From positions 124,001 to 188,000 of the forward strand of contig NZ_CVSI01000058.1 in NCBI RefSeq assembly GCF_001179985.1: 64,000 nt of DNA. The letters run 5' to 3'. Shown here piece after piece: positions 7,274-15,111 of the stretch (position 1 is the first letter of the stretch; each line of letters begins with the position of its first letter). A program made the translations under genes and the position numbers. This stretch comes from Candidatus Pelagibacter communis (GTDB lineage Bacteria; Pseudomonadota; Alphaproteobacteria; Pelagibacterales; Pelagibacteraceae). The notes under the pieces were generated by a model that had not been told where the DNA came from, ran no database searches, and saw only the letters and a program-made list of their open reading frames with translations.

Positions 7274-8014
7274 ATGAAATTAGATGAAAAATTAAAAAAT
7301 AAGTATTTATCTAAAAAAAATATGAATTTTTTTAAATTAATTTATTTTTTTTATCAATATTTAAAATCTATTAAAATATTACATAAGAGACGCTTTCATT
7401 CAAATTGGGGCATAGATATGATGGCAGAAGACTATTTTAAAAATAAAAAAAACGGTTTTTTTGTTGATATAGGTTGTCATCAACCACTACTAAATAATAA
7501 TACTTATATTTTATATAAAAAAGGCTGGAGGGGTATTAATATTGATCTAGATTTCGGTGCAATTGATATGTTTAATTTCTTTAGGAAAGGTGACACCAAT
7601 ATACAAGCTGCAATATCTAATTCTGTTGATAAAAAAAATCTCTATTTTTTTCATAATCGTTCTGCAATCAATACTCTATCTCAAGCTGCGGCAAATAAAG
7701 CACGCGAGGTAAGACAAGTTGAAACCTTTACCTTAAATAATATTATTGAAAGTACTCATTTTAAAGATAAAGAAATAGATTTTTTAAGTATAGATGTTGA
7801 GGGTACAGAAATAGATGTTTTACAAGGATTAGATTTTAAAAAATATAAGCCTAAACTTGTTGTCCTGGAATTTATAGATTTTAATGTTTCTGAATATTAC
7901 AATTTAAAAATAGATAGTATTTTAAACTCATCAATAAATAAATTTATGGAAGATCAAAACTATAAATTAGTTAACTGGATACATGATGATCTAGTTTATG
8001 TACCTAACAACTAA
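7274..8014 (+). CDS. FkbM family methyltransferase
   Basis: A 246-residue SAM-dependent methyltransferase of the FkbM family. The SAM-binding motif is GFFVDIGCHQP (about 60-70), followed by the NNTYILYKKGWRGINID stretch and a later IDFLSIDVEGTEIDVLQG block (about 169-186), all typical of FkbM. Such enzymes usually O-methylate sugars of polysaccharides or natural products, which suits its place after a glycosyltransferase. The first 50 residues are basic and less conserved. It abuts the next gene (TAA directly followed by ATG). Confidence 0.9.
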   Translation: MKLDEKLKNKYLSKKNMNFFKLIYFFYQYLKSIKILHKRRFHSNWGIDMMAEDYFKNKKNGFFVDIGCHQPLLNNNTYILYKKGWRGINIDLDFGAIDMFNFFRKGDTNIQAAISNSVDKKNLYFFHNRSAINTLSQAAANKAREVRQVETFTLNNIIESTHFKDKEIDFLSIDVEGTEIDVLQGLDFKKYKPKLVVLEFIDFNVSEYYNLKIDSILNSSINKFMEDQNYKLVNWIHDDLVYVPNN

Positions 8015-8917
8015 ATGGAAATATATATAAAATTATTTGAAGTATTATTTCCTGTATTTTTCGTAGTAGGCATCGGATATTATTTGGGCAAAAATAATCC
8101 AAAAATAGATACTACTTTTATTACTAGTTTTGCTGCAAATATTGGAACTCCTGCAATGGTTATTTATGCAATAACCTCTACAGGTATAAACTTTGAAATA
8201 TTTCGAGATTATTTTTGGTATTATCTTTTAGCAATTTGCTTATTTGCTTTGGTAGGCATTTTTACTCTATATTTATTGAAAACTAAGGATATTGTTAGGG
8301 AGCTACCACCTTTAATTTTTCCTAATACTGGAAATATGGGGTTACCTATTTGTATGTTTGCATATGGTTCTAAAGGTTTGGGTGTATCAGCATCTATAAC
8401 TTCTCTAATTATACTATGCCACTTTACTTTAGGTGTTTTTTTAGCTGACAGAAAATTTAATTTAAATGTAATACTTAAAAATCCTCCATTTTATGCAATC
8501 ATATTTTCTGCAATTATGCTTTTCTACGGTATAAAAATGCCTGTATTTGTTGTTAACACCACAGAATGGTTAATGTACGTTACTATTTTTCTTATACTTA
8601 TGTCTCTGGGTATTGCCCTTACCCGATTAAAGGTATTTTCTTTGTCCAATGCTTTAATCTCGTCTTTTACAAGAATGATAATTGGTCCTGTTATTGGTTT
8701 TTTACTAATTTTTATTTTTGATCTTAAAGGATTTGCCGCTGGGGTACTTCTAATACAATGTTCAATGCCAAGCGCGGTTTTAAATTATTTAGTTGGTTCA
8801 ATATATTCACCTAAAAAAATAGTAGATAGTATAGCCAGCACCATTGTTGTTTCTACTTTAATTTCTTTTGTAACAATACCAATAGTAGTTTATATAGCAT
8901 TAAGATTTTTTTCTTAA
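8015..8917 (+). CDS. AEC family transporter (auxin efflux carrier type)
   Basis: A 300-residue inner-membrane carrier of the AEC family, with about ten hydrophobic segments in two repeats of five. The family mark FPNTGNMGLPICMFAYG (about 102-118) in the middle of the first repeat and QCSMPSAVLNYLV (about 247-259) in the second are recognisable. AEC proteins export or import organic acids and related anions (for example malate); the substrate here is unknown. The start follows the FkbM stop with no gap, and its stop overlaps the next start as TAATG, so it is translated as part of this operon. Confidence 0.9.
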   Translation: MEIYIKLFEVLFPVFFVVGIGYYLGKNNPKIDTTFITSFAANIGTPAMVIYAITSTGINFEIFRDYFWYYLLAICLFALVGIFTLYLLKTKDIVRELPPLIFPNTGNMGLPICMFAYGSKGLGVSASITSLIILCHFTLGVFLADRKFNLNVILKNPPFYAIIFSAIMLFYGIKMPVFVVNTTEWLMYVTIFLILMSLGIALTRLKVFSLSNALISSFTRMIIGPVIGFLLIFIFDLKGFAAGVLLIQCSMPSAVLNYLVGSIYSPKKIVDSIASTIVVSTLISFVTIPIVVYIALRFFS

Positions 8918-9771
8918 TGAAAGCTATAATTTTGAACTTATTAGCCTGGGTAATGTTACCCATCATGGATGGTTTTGCAAAATATTTAAGCGTTGAACTT
9001 CCAGTTCTTCAAATAACTTGGGCTAGATATTTTTTCACTGTAGTATTTACTTTTCCTTTAATGTTTTTTTTCTTTAAAAAATATTTAGTTTGGACTGACA
9101 AACCAAAATTACAATTAATTAGAGGTTTGATTTTATTAACCGCAAACATATGTTTTTTTTACTCAATTTCGGTTATTTCTCTTCCTAAAGCATTAACACT
9201 TGCATTTGTGGCTCCATTAGTTGTAACTGCTTTCTCACCTCTTTTTTTGGGTGAGTCAGTGGGCTACAGAAGATGGACAGCAGTTATCATTGGTTTTATA
9301 GGATCTCTTGTCGTTATTAGACCGGGTTTATTAGAAATAAATCTAGCAAGTTTAGCAGCACTTGGAACTGGTATTATGTATGGTTTTTATTTAATAATTA
9401 CTCGTAAACTTAGCACCTCAGATAACCCATTATTAACTTTATTATTAACAGGTGTAGTAGGGGCCATTATCGCTACAACATTCATACCTTTTGTTTGGGT
9501 TTCTCCAACTTTTAATCAATGGTTTATAATGGCAGCAATTGGATTATTCGCATGCATAGGTCATTTATTTATTATTTTATCTTTGAAGTATGCTGATGCA
9601 TCTAAATTAGCACCATTTAGTTATTTTGAGATCGTGACTAATATCATTATTGCTTATTATTTCTTTGGTGATTTTCCTGATAGTTGGACTTTTTTAGGCT
9701 TGTTTATTATAGTTTTTAGTGGAATATATATTTCTAGAAGAGAGAATATTGTTAAGAAAATAAAAATATAG
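8917..9771 (+). CDS. DMT superfamily transporter with two EamA domains
   Basis: A 284-residue inner-membrane transporter with ten hydrophobic segments forming two EamA repeats. The first has the ARYFFTVVFTFPL segment and a SLPKALTLAFVAPL stretch, the second the characteristic GHLFIILSLKYADASKLAPF and a C-terminal segment before a basic tail. DMT proteins move amino acids, nucleotides or other small metabolites; the substrate is not predictable. It is the last gene of the GIY-YIG to DMT operon and is followed by about 430 bp without a recognisable gene. Confidence 0.92.
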   Translation: MKAIILNLLAWVMLPIMDGFAKYLSVELPVLQITWARYFFTVVFTFPLMFFFFKKYLVWTDKPKLQLIRGLILLTANICFFYSISVISLPKALTLAFVAPLVVTAFSPLFLGESVGYRRWTAVIIGFIGSLVVIRPGLLEINLASLAALGTGIMYGFYLIITRKLSTSDNPLLTLLLTGVVGAIIATTFIPFVWVSPTFNQWFIMAAIGLFACIGHLFIILSLKYADASKLAPFSYFEIVTNIIIAYYFFGDFPDSWTFLGLFIIVFSGIYISRRENIVKKIKI

Positions 9772-10200
9772 GTAAATTTAGTTTACTAATTATGAAAGTT
9801 TTACTTTAATATTAAGACTTATACTATTGTTTTTATTGAATTTATTTACTTATTAGAAATTGATAAATCTAAATAAAATTAATTAATTAATAATACTAAT
9901 AAATTAATTGTTTTATTTACTAATATTAAAAAAACACTGAAATATAAGACTTTTTAGGGAAAAATATCGTTTGCAAACTATAAAATAGATTTTTCTAAAA
10001 GTGTTGATATTATTAAATAGTAGAGCGATGCAGTATTTGAATATGCCATTTAAACGAACATAGAAGGGTCAAATTTAAGCAAATTGTTTTATATGGTACA
10101 ACTAAAGGGTGAAATATAATAATTTCTTTTAATAATAGTAAATTGATCAATAATTGTTGATTTTATTAGCTTTTTTAAACATTATATCTACTAAAAAAGG
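9772..10200. other. 429-bp AT-rich gap without a recognisable gene
   Basis: The stretch is very AT-rich, has stop codons in every frame and no RNA gene I can identify. The only structure seen is a modest inverted repeat at 10146-10161 (ATCAA, 6-base spacer, TTGAT) downstream of the alkyltransferase gene. In a genome where most gaps are under 50 bp, a gap of this size suggests decayed sequence or unrecognised regulatory DNA. Confidence 0.6.
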
Positions 10201-10470
10201 TTAAATTTGAACTTTTTCAGACCTTAATAAACTTACTTTTTTTTTTACCCCACCTCTGCCAGAATAGCCACCAAGGCCTCCATCTGACCTAATTACTCTA
10301 TGACAGGGTATTTTGGGGGCATATGGGTTCATAGCACAGGCATTTGCTACAGCCCGCGCTGCTTCAGGCTGATTTATAGCTTTTGCAACATCTTTGTATG
10401 TTTTGACTGATCCTTTAGGGATCTTTTTGAGATATTTCCAGACTTTGATTTGAAATTTAGTGCCTTTCAT
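10201..10470 (-). CDS. Methylated-DNA-protein cysteine methyltransferase (MGMT, catalytic domain only)
   Basis: An 89-residue suicide alkyltransferase domain that removes O6-alkyl groups from guanine. It has the active-site PCHRV, the Arg-finger helix AARAVANA just before it, and the Gly-rich LGGYSGRGGVKKK after it. Only the C-terminal catalytic domain is present, with no N-terminal ribonuclease-like domain, as in the shortest Ogt/alkyltransferase-like proteins. I chose the ATG at 10470. The reading frame continues to a GTG at 10497, but that extension lies in a terminator-like hairpin and is not conserved in the family. A GC-rich structured RNA lies directly upstream on the same strand, so expression may be controlled by it. 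Confidence 0.85.
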   Translation of the reverse strand: MKGTKFQIKVWKYLKKIPKGSVKTYKDVAKAINQPEAARAVANACAMNPYAPKIPCHRVIRSDGGLGGYSGRGGVKKKVSLLRSEKVQI

Positions 10471-10474
10471 TGAG

Positions 10475-10518
10475 AAAAAACCCCTGTTTCTCTGCACTTT
10501 TTACGGTGCAAAGAACAG
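10475..10518 (-). terminator. Terminator-like hairpin before the alkyltransferase start
   Basis: On the minus strand, CTGTTCTTTGCAC (10518-10506) pairs with GTGCAGAGAAACAG (10497-10484) across the loop CGTAAAAA. That gives 13 pairs with one bulged A and one G-U pair, followed by GGG and six U (10480-10475). The start codon at 10470 follows within five bases. It could end the RNA upstream or act as an attenuator for the gene. Confidence 0.65.
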
Positions 10519-10657
10519 TAGTTTTGGCACGTCGTTGTATGCGCTACCGCCATGCCTTCCGCCCTACGATTTTAGCGCTACTCCGTAAGACTTTCTGCCC
10601 CCTGGGCTTGGTCCTCTCGGCCTTTCCCCAGTCGGCCAGTTAAGGGTTGCCCCTTAA
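10475..10657 (-). ncRNA. GC-rich structured RNA, family not recognised
   Basis: About 180 bases much richer in GC than the surroundings, with no open frame. On the minus strand a perfect 7-bp stem TTAAGGG/CCCTTAA (10657-10640) is capped by GCAA. A second hairpin (10631-10602), CTGGG/CCCAG with an inner GGCC/GG-A-CC stem, is capped by GAGA. Both are GNRA tetraloops only on this strand. GCGCTA (10578-10573) can pair with TAGCGC (10546-10541), and TTACGG (10588-10583) with CCGTAA (10506-10501) in the terminator hairpin. It lacks the signatures I know for SRP RNA, RNase P RNA and tmRNA. It may be an independent small RNA or a leader controlling the alkyltransferase gene. Confidence 0.6.
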
Positions 10658-10749
10658 TTAATTAAAATTAACAAATGATAATGGTTGTATGTATCACTTT
10701 TTGATTGATTTAAGGGGTCCCATGTGGATTGTGTTAATAACTTTTGTTA

Positions 10750-10800
10750 TTGACAAAGTATTTTTGATAATATATTACTAATGATAATTAATTGTTATCA
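10750..10800 (+). promoter_or_regulatory. Promoter and operator-like palindrome of the recombinase gene
   Basis: A consensus -35 TTGACA (10750-10755) is followed after 17 bp by TATTAC (10773-10778) as the likely -10. Just downstream is an inverted repeat, TGATAA (10782-10787), 7-bp spacer, TTATCA (10795-10800), where a bound repressor would block transcription. It resembles a Fur-type box only loosely. Confidence 0.45.
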
Positions 10801-10811
10801 ATACTAATTTT

Positions 10812-11765
10812 ATGAATGAACTGACAACAGATCTAAAATCGCTTCATGAGGCAACTTTAAATAACCTCAAAAGTTCAAAAGCAAATAACACTTTAAGAGC
10901 ATATAAATCAGACTTTAAAGATTTTGGAGCTTTTTGTGCTAAGCATGGTTTAAATTCGTTACCATCAGAACCTAAAATTGTTTCTTTATACCTAACTCAT
11001 CTTTCTAAAAATTCAAAAATCAGTACTTTAAGAAGAAGATTAGTGTCAATTAGCATGGTCCATAAACTAAAAGGTCATTATTTAGATACAAAACATCCAA
11101 TTATTGTTGAAAATTTAATGGGAATAAAAAGGGTAAATGGAAGCATTCAAAAAGGAAAAAAACCTATATTAATCAATCATTTAAAATCAATAATTAATGT
11201 AATTGATGAACAAAAAATTGAGGACATAAAGAAGTATAGAGATAAATCAATAATCTTAGTGGGCTTTGGAGGTGGTTTTAGACGAACTGAGCTAATTTCA
11301 ATTGATTATGAAGATTTAGAATTTGTACCTGAGGGGATCAAAATCACTGTTAAAAGATCAAAAACTGATCAATTTGGTGAAGGGATGATTAAAGGACTGC
11401 CCTACTTCACTAATGAAACTTATTGTCCAATTATTAATCTTAAAAAATGGTTAGAAATTTCTAGAATTAAATCTGGACCAATTTTTAGAAGATTTTCAAA
11501 AGGTTCATCATTAACTGACAAAAGATTAACTGATCAATCAGTAGTTTTATTAATGAAAGAATATTTAAATTTAGCAGGTATAGAAAATAAAAATTTCGCA
11601 GGTCATAGTCTAAGATCAGGTTTTGCAACTGTCGCTGCAGAGTCTGGTGCTGATGAACGTAGTATAATGGCAATGACTGGTCACAAAACAACTCAGATGG
11701 TTAGAAGATACATAAGAGAATCTAACATATTTAAAAATAATGCCTTAAATAAACTCAAAATTTAA
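10812..11765 (+). CDS. Tyrosine recombinase / site-specific integrase
   Basis: A 317-residue phage-type integrase. Residues 1-105 form the SAM-like core-binding domain (NTLRAYKSDFKDFGAFC at 26-42). The catalytic domain carries the full active site: R157 in GFRRTEL, the K183 region, H265-x-x-R268 in HSLRSG, H291 in GHK and nucleophile Y300 in RRYIRE. Length and motifs indicate an active enzyme. It stands alone: no excisionase, phage gene or recognisable att pair is adjacent. The nearest possible target is the tRNA-Glu mini-element 6 kb away, but no third att copy is seen here. Its 3' end lies one base from the convergent glycosyltransferase gene. Confidence 0.93.
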   Translation: MNELTTDLKSLHEATLNNLKSSKANNTLRAYKSDFKDFGAFCAKHGLNSLPSEPKIVSLYLTHLSKNSKISTLRRRLVSISMVHKLKGHYLDTKHPIIVENLMGIKRVNGSIQKGKKPILINHLKSIINVIDEQKIEDIKKYRDKSIILVGFGGGFRRTELISIDYEDLEFVPEGIKITVKRSKTDQFGEGMIKGLPYFTNETYCPIINLKKWLEISRIKSGPIFRRFSKGSSLTDKRLTDQSVVLLMKEYLNLAGIENKNFAGHSLRSGFATVAAESGADERSIMAMTGHKTTQMVRRYIRESNIFKNNALNKLKI

Positions 11766-11766
11766 A

Positions 11767-12648
11767 TTAATATAATATTAAATATAATTTAGACAAAAAC
11801 AAAAAAATAGATACAATACGCAATAAGTTTTTAAAAGATTTCCTAAAATTTAATTTTATAAGATTAATTAAAAACCTCTGAAGGTAATCAAAAAAATTAA
11901 TTATAATTTTTTTGTATAAATATAGAAAACTGGTTTTTTTACTATAATAAATATATTCAGAAATTTTATGAATTATTGACAATTTACATTTGAGGAAGAA
12001 CGTCAATTCAGATGACAATCCTTGCAAATGTATCATTTTAGAATCTGGAATTTCTATTATAGATTTTTTATTCGAAATGACTTTGTCACACAAATCATTA
12101 TCTTCAAAATACATAAAAAAATCTTTATCAAAGCCACCAATTTTTTCAAAAAAATCTCTTTTTATTAAAAAAGAACACCCAACAATAAATTCATAACAAG
12201 TGTCGCCTTCAGCTTTTTTATCATTTAATAGATTTTTTTTTAAAATTTTATTCTTTTTGATATGTGAAATATTACCATTAGATCTTCGTTTCCCCTCTTG
12301 ATCAAACAAACTTGGTGCTAAAATACCTACATTTTGGTATTTAAAAAATTTGTTATATAAAATTTGTATAGAATTAGGATCTACCATTATATCTGGACTT
12401 AATATTAAGACAAAGGGTGTGTTACATTCTTTTACACCCAAGTTATTTCCTAGTCCATAACCTAAATTTTTATCGGTTTTTATATATTTGATATTATCAA
12501 TATCTTTTATTATAGTTTGAATTTGATTCGACACAGAATTTTCAATAATTATAGTTTTGAATTTTTGAATTTGATTTAAGTTCTTTTTTATTAACTTATA
12601 GCTGTTATAAGATACGATTATTAATGTAATATCGTTAAAAATACTCAT
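11767..12648 (-). CDS. Family 2 glycosyltransferase (rhamnosyltransferase-like)
   Basis: A 293-residue GT-A enzyme. The N-terminal TLIIVSYNS (8-16) and KNLGYGLGNNLGV (about 59-71) mark the nucleotide-binding fold, LILSPDIMVD supplies the DxD-like site, and FMYFEDNDLCDKV near residue 195 the ED catalytic pair of the rhamnosyltransferase-like branch. The C-terminal 70 residues are basic and hydrophobic and may sit on the membrane. It is the last gene of a long minus-strand run, overlapping the upstream glycosyltransferase by one base (TAATG). A role in surface glycan assembly is likely; the sugar is unknown. Confidence 0.9.
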   Translation of the reverse strand: MSIFNDITLIIVSYNSYKLIKKNLNQIQKFKTIIIENSVSNQIQTIIKDIDNIKYIKTDKNLGYGLGNNLGVKECNTPFVLILSPDIMVDPNSIQILYNKFFKYQNVGILAPSLFDQEGKRRSNGNISHIKKNKILKKNLLNDKKAEGDTCYEFIVGCSFLIKRDFFEKIGGFDKDFFMYFEDNDLCDKVISNKKSIIEIPDSKMIHLQGLSSELTFFLKCKLSIIHKISEYIYYSKKTSFLYLYKKIIINFFDYLQRFLINLIKLNFRKSFKNLLRIVSIFLFLSKLYLILY

Positions 12649-13655
12649 TATTTACTTAATAAATTTATCCATTTTTTTTTAATTATCTCAAAATTATACT
12701 TTTTTGAATTAGAAATAGAATTTAAAATAAATTTCTTTTTAATTTTATCTTTTTTATTCATTAAATTAATCATCTTTAAAGAAAGAGATTTATAATCTTT
12801 TACAATTAAACCGTTATAATTATTCTTAATTAATTCTTTTAGAGCAGTTTTTCCAAAAGTAATAACTGGTAATCCACACGCATTAGCTTCAATAGCATTA
12901 AGACAAAAAGTTTCGTCGTAACCAAGACAAATCATTGCTAATGACTGATTATAAACTTTTCTTAATTTTTCTTTTTTAACTCTACCAAAAAAAAAAATAT
13001 TATATTTTTTGTAATAATTTTTTAATTTTCTAAATTTATTGTTATCAATACCAAAAATAAATAATTTGGTTTTTTTACTTTTTGGATAAATATAATTTAT
13101 CCATACATCTAAGGTCTCTTTTAACCCCTTTTCTCTCTGTACAGACCATATAAAATTATTTTTTCTTTTATAACTATATTTCTTTATAATGAATTTATTT
13201 GACAAGAAATTAGGTATAATAATTTTTTTATTAAAAAAATATAAATTTGAAGTCTTTCTTTCAAGATATTTACTTACAAAAACTGCAGTTATCTTATTTT
13301 TCAGAATCGATAACAATTTTTTTTTTCTTAAAGCTTTTTCAATTGCTAAAGTATTATGCATCCATAATATTTTTTTTGAATTTCTAAACAAATTAAAAAT
13401 ATTTGGATCATTTGAACTTACTATATAATCAAAATGATAATTATGATTTTCTTTCTTTAATTTAGATATTGGAAGATTTGTTAAATTTTTTCTTTTAATT
13501 ACTTTTTTACATATGGTCGAAAGATAAATATTATAATATTTAGATGAAAGATTTTTGCATAGTTCTAAGTTAAGAGTTTCTATGCCGCCTAATTTGCTAT
13601 TACCAATTGAATTTAAATCAAATTTTGATGGACAGTGAAATAATATATTCATCAA
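12648..13655 (-). CDS. Family 4 glycosyltransferase
   Basis: A 335-residue GT-B enzyme of the GT4 type. The N-terminal GGIETLNLELCKNL (about 23-36) matches the acceptor-side glycine motif, and the C-terminal half has LGYDETFCLNAIEANACGLPVITFG (about 241-265), where the two Glu of the E-x7-E nucleotide-sugar site are visible. It is strongly Lys/Asn/Phe-rich, reflecting the AT bias. The start codon overlaps the hom stop (4 bp), coupling this accessory gene to amino-acid biosynthesis genes. It probably acts on lipopolysaccharide or another surface glycan. Confidence 0.88.
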   Translation of the reverse strand: MMNILFHCPSKFDLNSIGNSKLGGIETLNLELCKNLSSKYYNIYLSTICKKVIKRKNLTNLPISKLKKENHNYHFDYIVSSNDPNIFNLFRNSKKILWMHNTLAIEKALRKKKLLSILKNKITAVFVSKYLERKTSNLYFFNKKIIIPNFLSNKFIIKKYSYKRKNNFIWSVQREKGLKETLDVWINYIYPKSKKTKLFIFGIDNNKFRKLKNYYKKYNIFFFGRVKKEKLRKVYNQSLAMICLGYDETFCLNAIEANACGLPVITFGKTALKELIKNNYNGLIVKDYKSLSLKMINLMNKKDKIKKKFILNSISNSKKYNFEIIKKKWINLLSK

Positions 13656-14944
13656 TTAAAAAGTCTTAATAACACAGGCCTCTTAAGAATCTTTTTGTTT
13701 TTTTTTAATGATTTTAGACAATTATCTGAATTAAGTTGTTTAGTTTTATGAGTAATAATTACTATAGATGCAGTTTTAAGTTTATTGTCAGGTATTTGTA
13801 TCATTCTTTGAATGGATATGTGGTTTTTTGCTAAACTTTTTGTTATTTCAGAAAGTACACCAGGTTTATCTTTAACCTCAAATCTTAGATAAAGAGAATT
13901 TTCATAGTTATTAATATTAAATGGAGAGATAAATTTCCTTTTATCACTAGATACCCCTAACGGATTTTTAATATTACCTCTTAAGACAGAAAGAAGATCT
14001 GACATTAAAGCAGATGATGTGGGCCCTGGTCCAGCACCCTCCCCTTGTAATATGCTTTCACCTACAGGCTTACCTTCTAATATAATCGCATTCATAACAC
14101 CATCAACATTACCAATATAGCTTTTCTTTTTAACTAAACATGGATGAACTCTCTCAAATAATTTGTTGTTTATAATTTCTGTTATACCTAATAACTTTAT
14201 TTTGAGATTTAATTGATTTGCTATCTCAAAATCTTTTGGTTCAATAAATTCAATGCCCTCCATAAGCAGATTATTTCTAGAAATTTTCTTTTTAAAAGCC
14301 AGAGAAGATAAAATTCTTACTTTTGCCAAGGTATCGTAACCATTTATATCTAATTTTGGATCACCAGGTTCCGCATATCCTAAAGATTGTGCTTTTTTTA
14401 ATACGTCTCTAAAATTATCACTAGTCTTATCCATCTCTGATAAAATATAATTGCATGTACCATTTAATATTCCATAGACTTTTGTAATTACATTTGTTGA
14501 TAAGCCTTCTTTTATAGTTCTTAATATTGGTATTCCTCCTCCTACAGATGCTTCAAATTCAAGATTTACTTTTTTGTTTTCTGCAATTTTACTTAAATAA
14601 TCACCATGTTTTGATATTAATGCTTTATTTGGTGTAATTACATGTATTTTATTATTGAGTGCTTTTTCAACAATTTTTTTCGATATGCCGTCTGATTGAC
14701 CAATACATTCAAATAAAATATTTATTTTTTTATTATCTAAAATTTTAAACGGATTTTTATAAAAAATCTTTTTATTAATTTTAAATTTTCTTTTTTTATT
14801 TTTATTTTTGGCAGATATAGCTATAACATTTATATCTTTGCCAGTTAGTAATTTTATCTCTTTTTTTTTAGTTTTTAGCTCATTTAAAAGGTAATTCCCA
14901 ATTTGACCTAATCCTACAACAGCAATATTTATATTATTTTTCAT
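13652..14944 (-). CDS. hom: Homoserine dehydrogenase
   Basis: A 430-residue NAD(P)-dependent enzyme reducing aspartate semialdehyde to homoserine, the branch point to threonine and methionine. The N-terminal Rossmann motif VVGLGQIGNYLL (9-20), the substrate site GILNGTCNYILSEM (about 158-171), and a C-terminal ACT domain (LRFEVKDKPGVLSEIT, about 350-365) for feedback control by threonine are all present. Length is normal. It overlaps the small lipoprotein gene upstream (ATGA) and a glycosyltransferase downstream. The same window carries metY, which uses the homoserine branch. Confidence 0.97.
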   Translation of the reverse strand: MKNNINIAVVGLGQIGNYLLNELKTKKKEIKLLTGKDINVIAISAKNKNKKRKFKINKKIFYKNPFKILDNKKINILFECIGQSDGISKKIVEKALNNKIHVITPNKALISKHGDYLSKIAENKKVNLEFEASVGGGIPILRTIKEGLSTNVITKVYGILNGTCNYILSEMDKTSDNFRDVLKKAQSLGYAEPGDPKLDINGYDTLAKVRILSSLAFKKKISRNNLLMEGIEFIEPKDFEIANQLNLKIKLLGITEIINNKLFERVHPCLVKKKSYIGNVDGVMNAIILEGKPVGESILQGEGAGPGPTSSALMSDLLSVLRGNIKNPLGVSSDKRKFISPFNINNYENSLYLRFEVKDKPGVLSEITKSLAKNHISIQRMIQIPDNKLKTASIVIITHKTKQLNSDNCLKSLKKNKKILKRPVLLRLFN

Positions 14945-15111
14945 TTGTTTATATCAGGATAATCTTTTTCTAATCCTTTTTTTTCTATTAATTCTTTAAA
15001 CTCATCAAATGTTAAGTTGTCACTAATATCAATCTTTATAGAATTATCGTCAGTGTTATTATAACTGCACGATAATAAAATTATGAAAATAATAAGTAAT
15101 AAAATTCGCAT
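14941..15111 (-). CDS. Small lipoprotein, function unknown
   Basis: A 56-residue open frame starting MRILLLIIIFIILLSCSYN. It has a short signal segment ending in the lipobox LLSC, so Cys15 would be lipidated, and a 41-residue acidic and basic mature part (LTFDEFKELIEKK in the middle). The start overlaps the argC stop by one base (TAATG) and the stop overlaps the hom start (ATGA), which is strong evidence that it is translated. I do not recognise a family. It could be a membrane-anchored accessory protein unrelated to amino-acid synthesis. Confidence 0.75.
   Translation of the reverse strand: MRILLLIIFIILLSCSYNNTDDNSIKIDISDNLTFDEFKELIEKKGLEKDYPDINK

Noticed and set aside
10475-10657. Assignment of the GC-rich RNA to SRP RNA, RNase P RNA or tmRNA
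   Set aside because: I found neither the SRP helix-8 GGAAG/AGCAGC motif, nor the RNase P GAGGAAAGTCC block, nor a T-arm with CCA or a tag reading frame of a tmRNA. 6S RNA could not be excluded by eye, so no name is given.
10782-10800. Fur box before the recombinase
   Set aside because: TGATAA-N7-TTATCA shares letters with Fur boxes, but in such AT-rich DNA this is weak, and no iron gene is nearby. Kept only as an operator-like palindrome.
4160-11765. A single large island bounded by tRNA-Glu and the recombinase
   Set aside because: Only two copies of the tRNA-Glu 3' end exist, both within 4160-4872. No third copy lies near the recombinase, so a 7-kb island with these ends is not supported.
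13189-13428. 79-residue frame opposite the family 4 glycosyltransferase
   Set aside because: It is a hydrophobic shadow of the Lys/Asn-rich gene on the other strand, with no start signal or recognised family.
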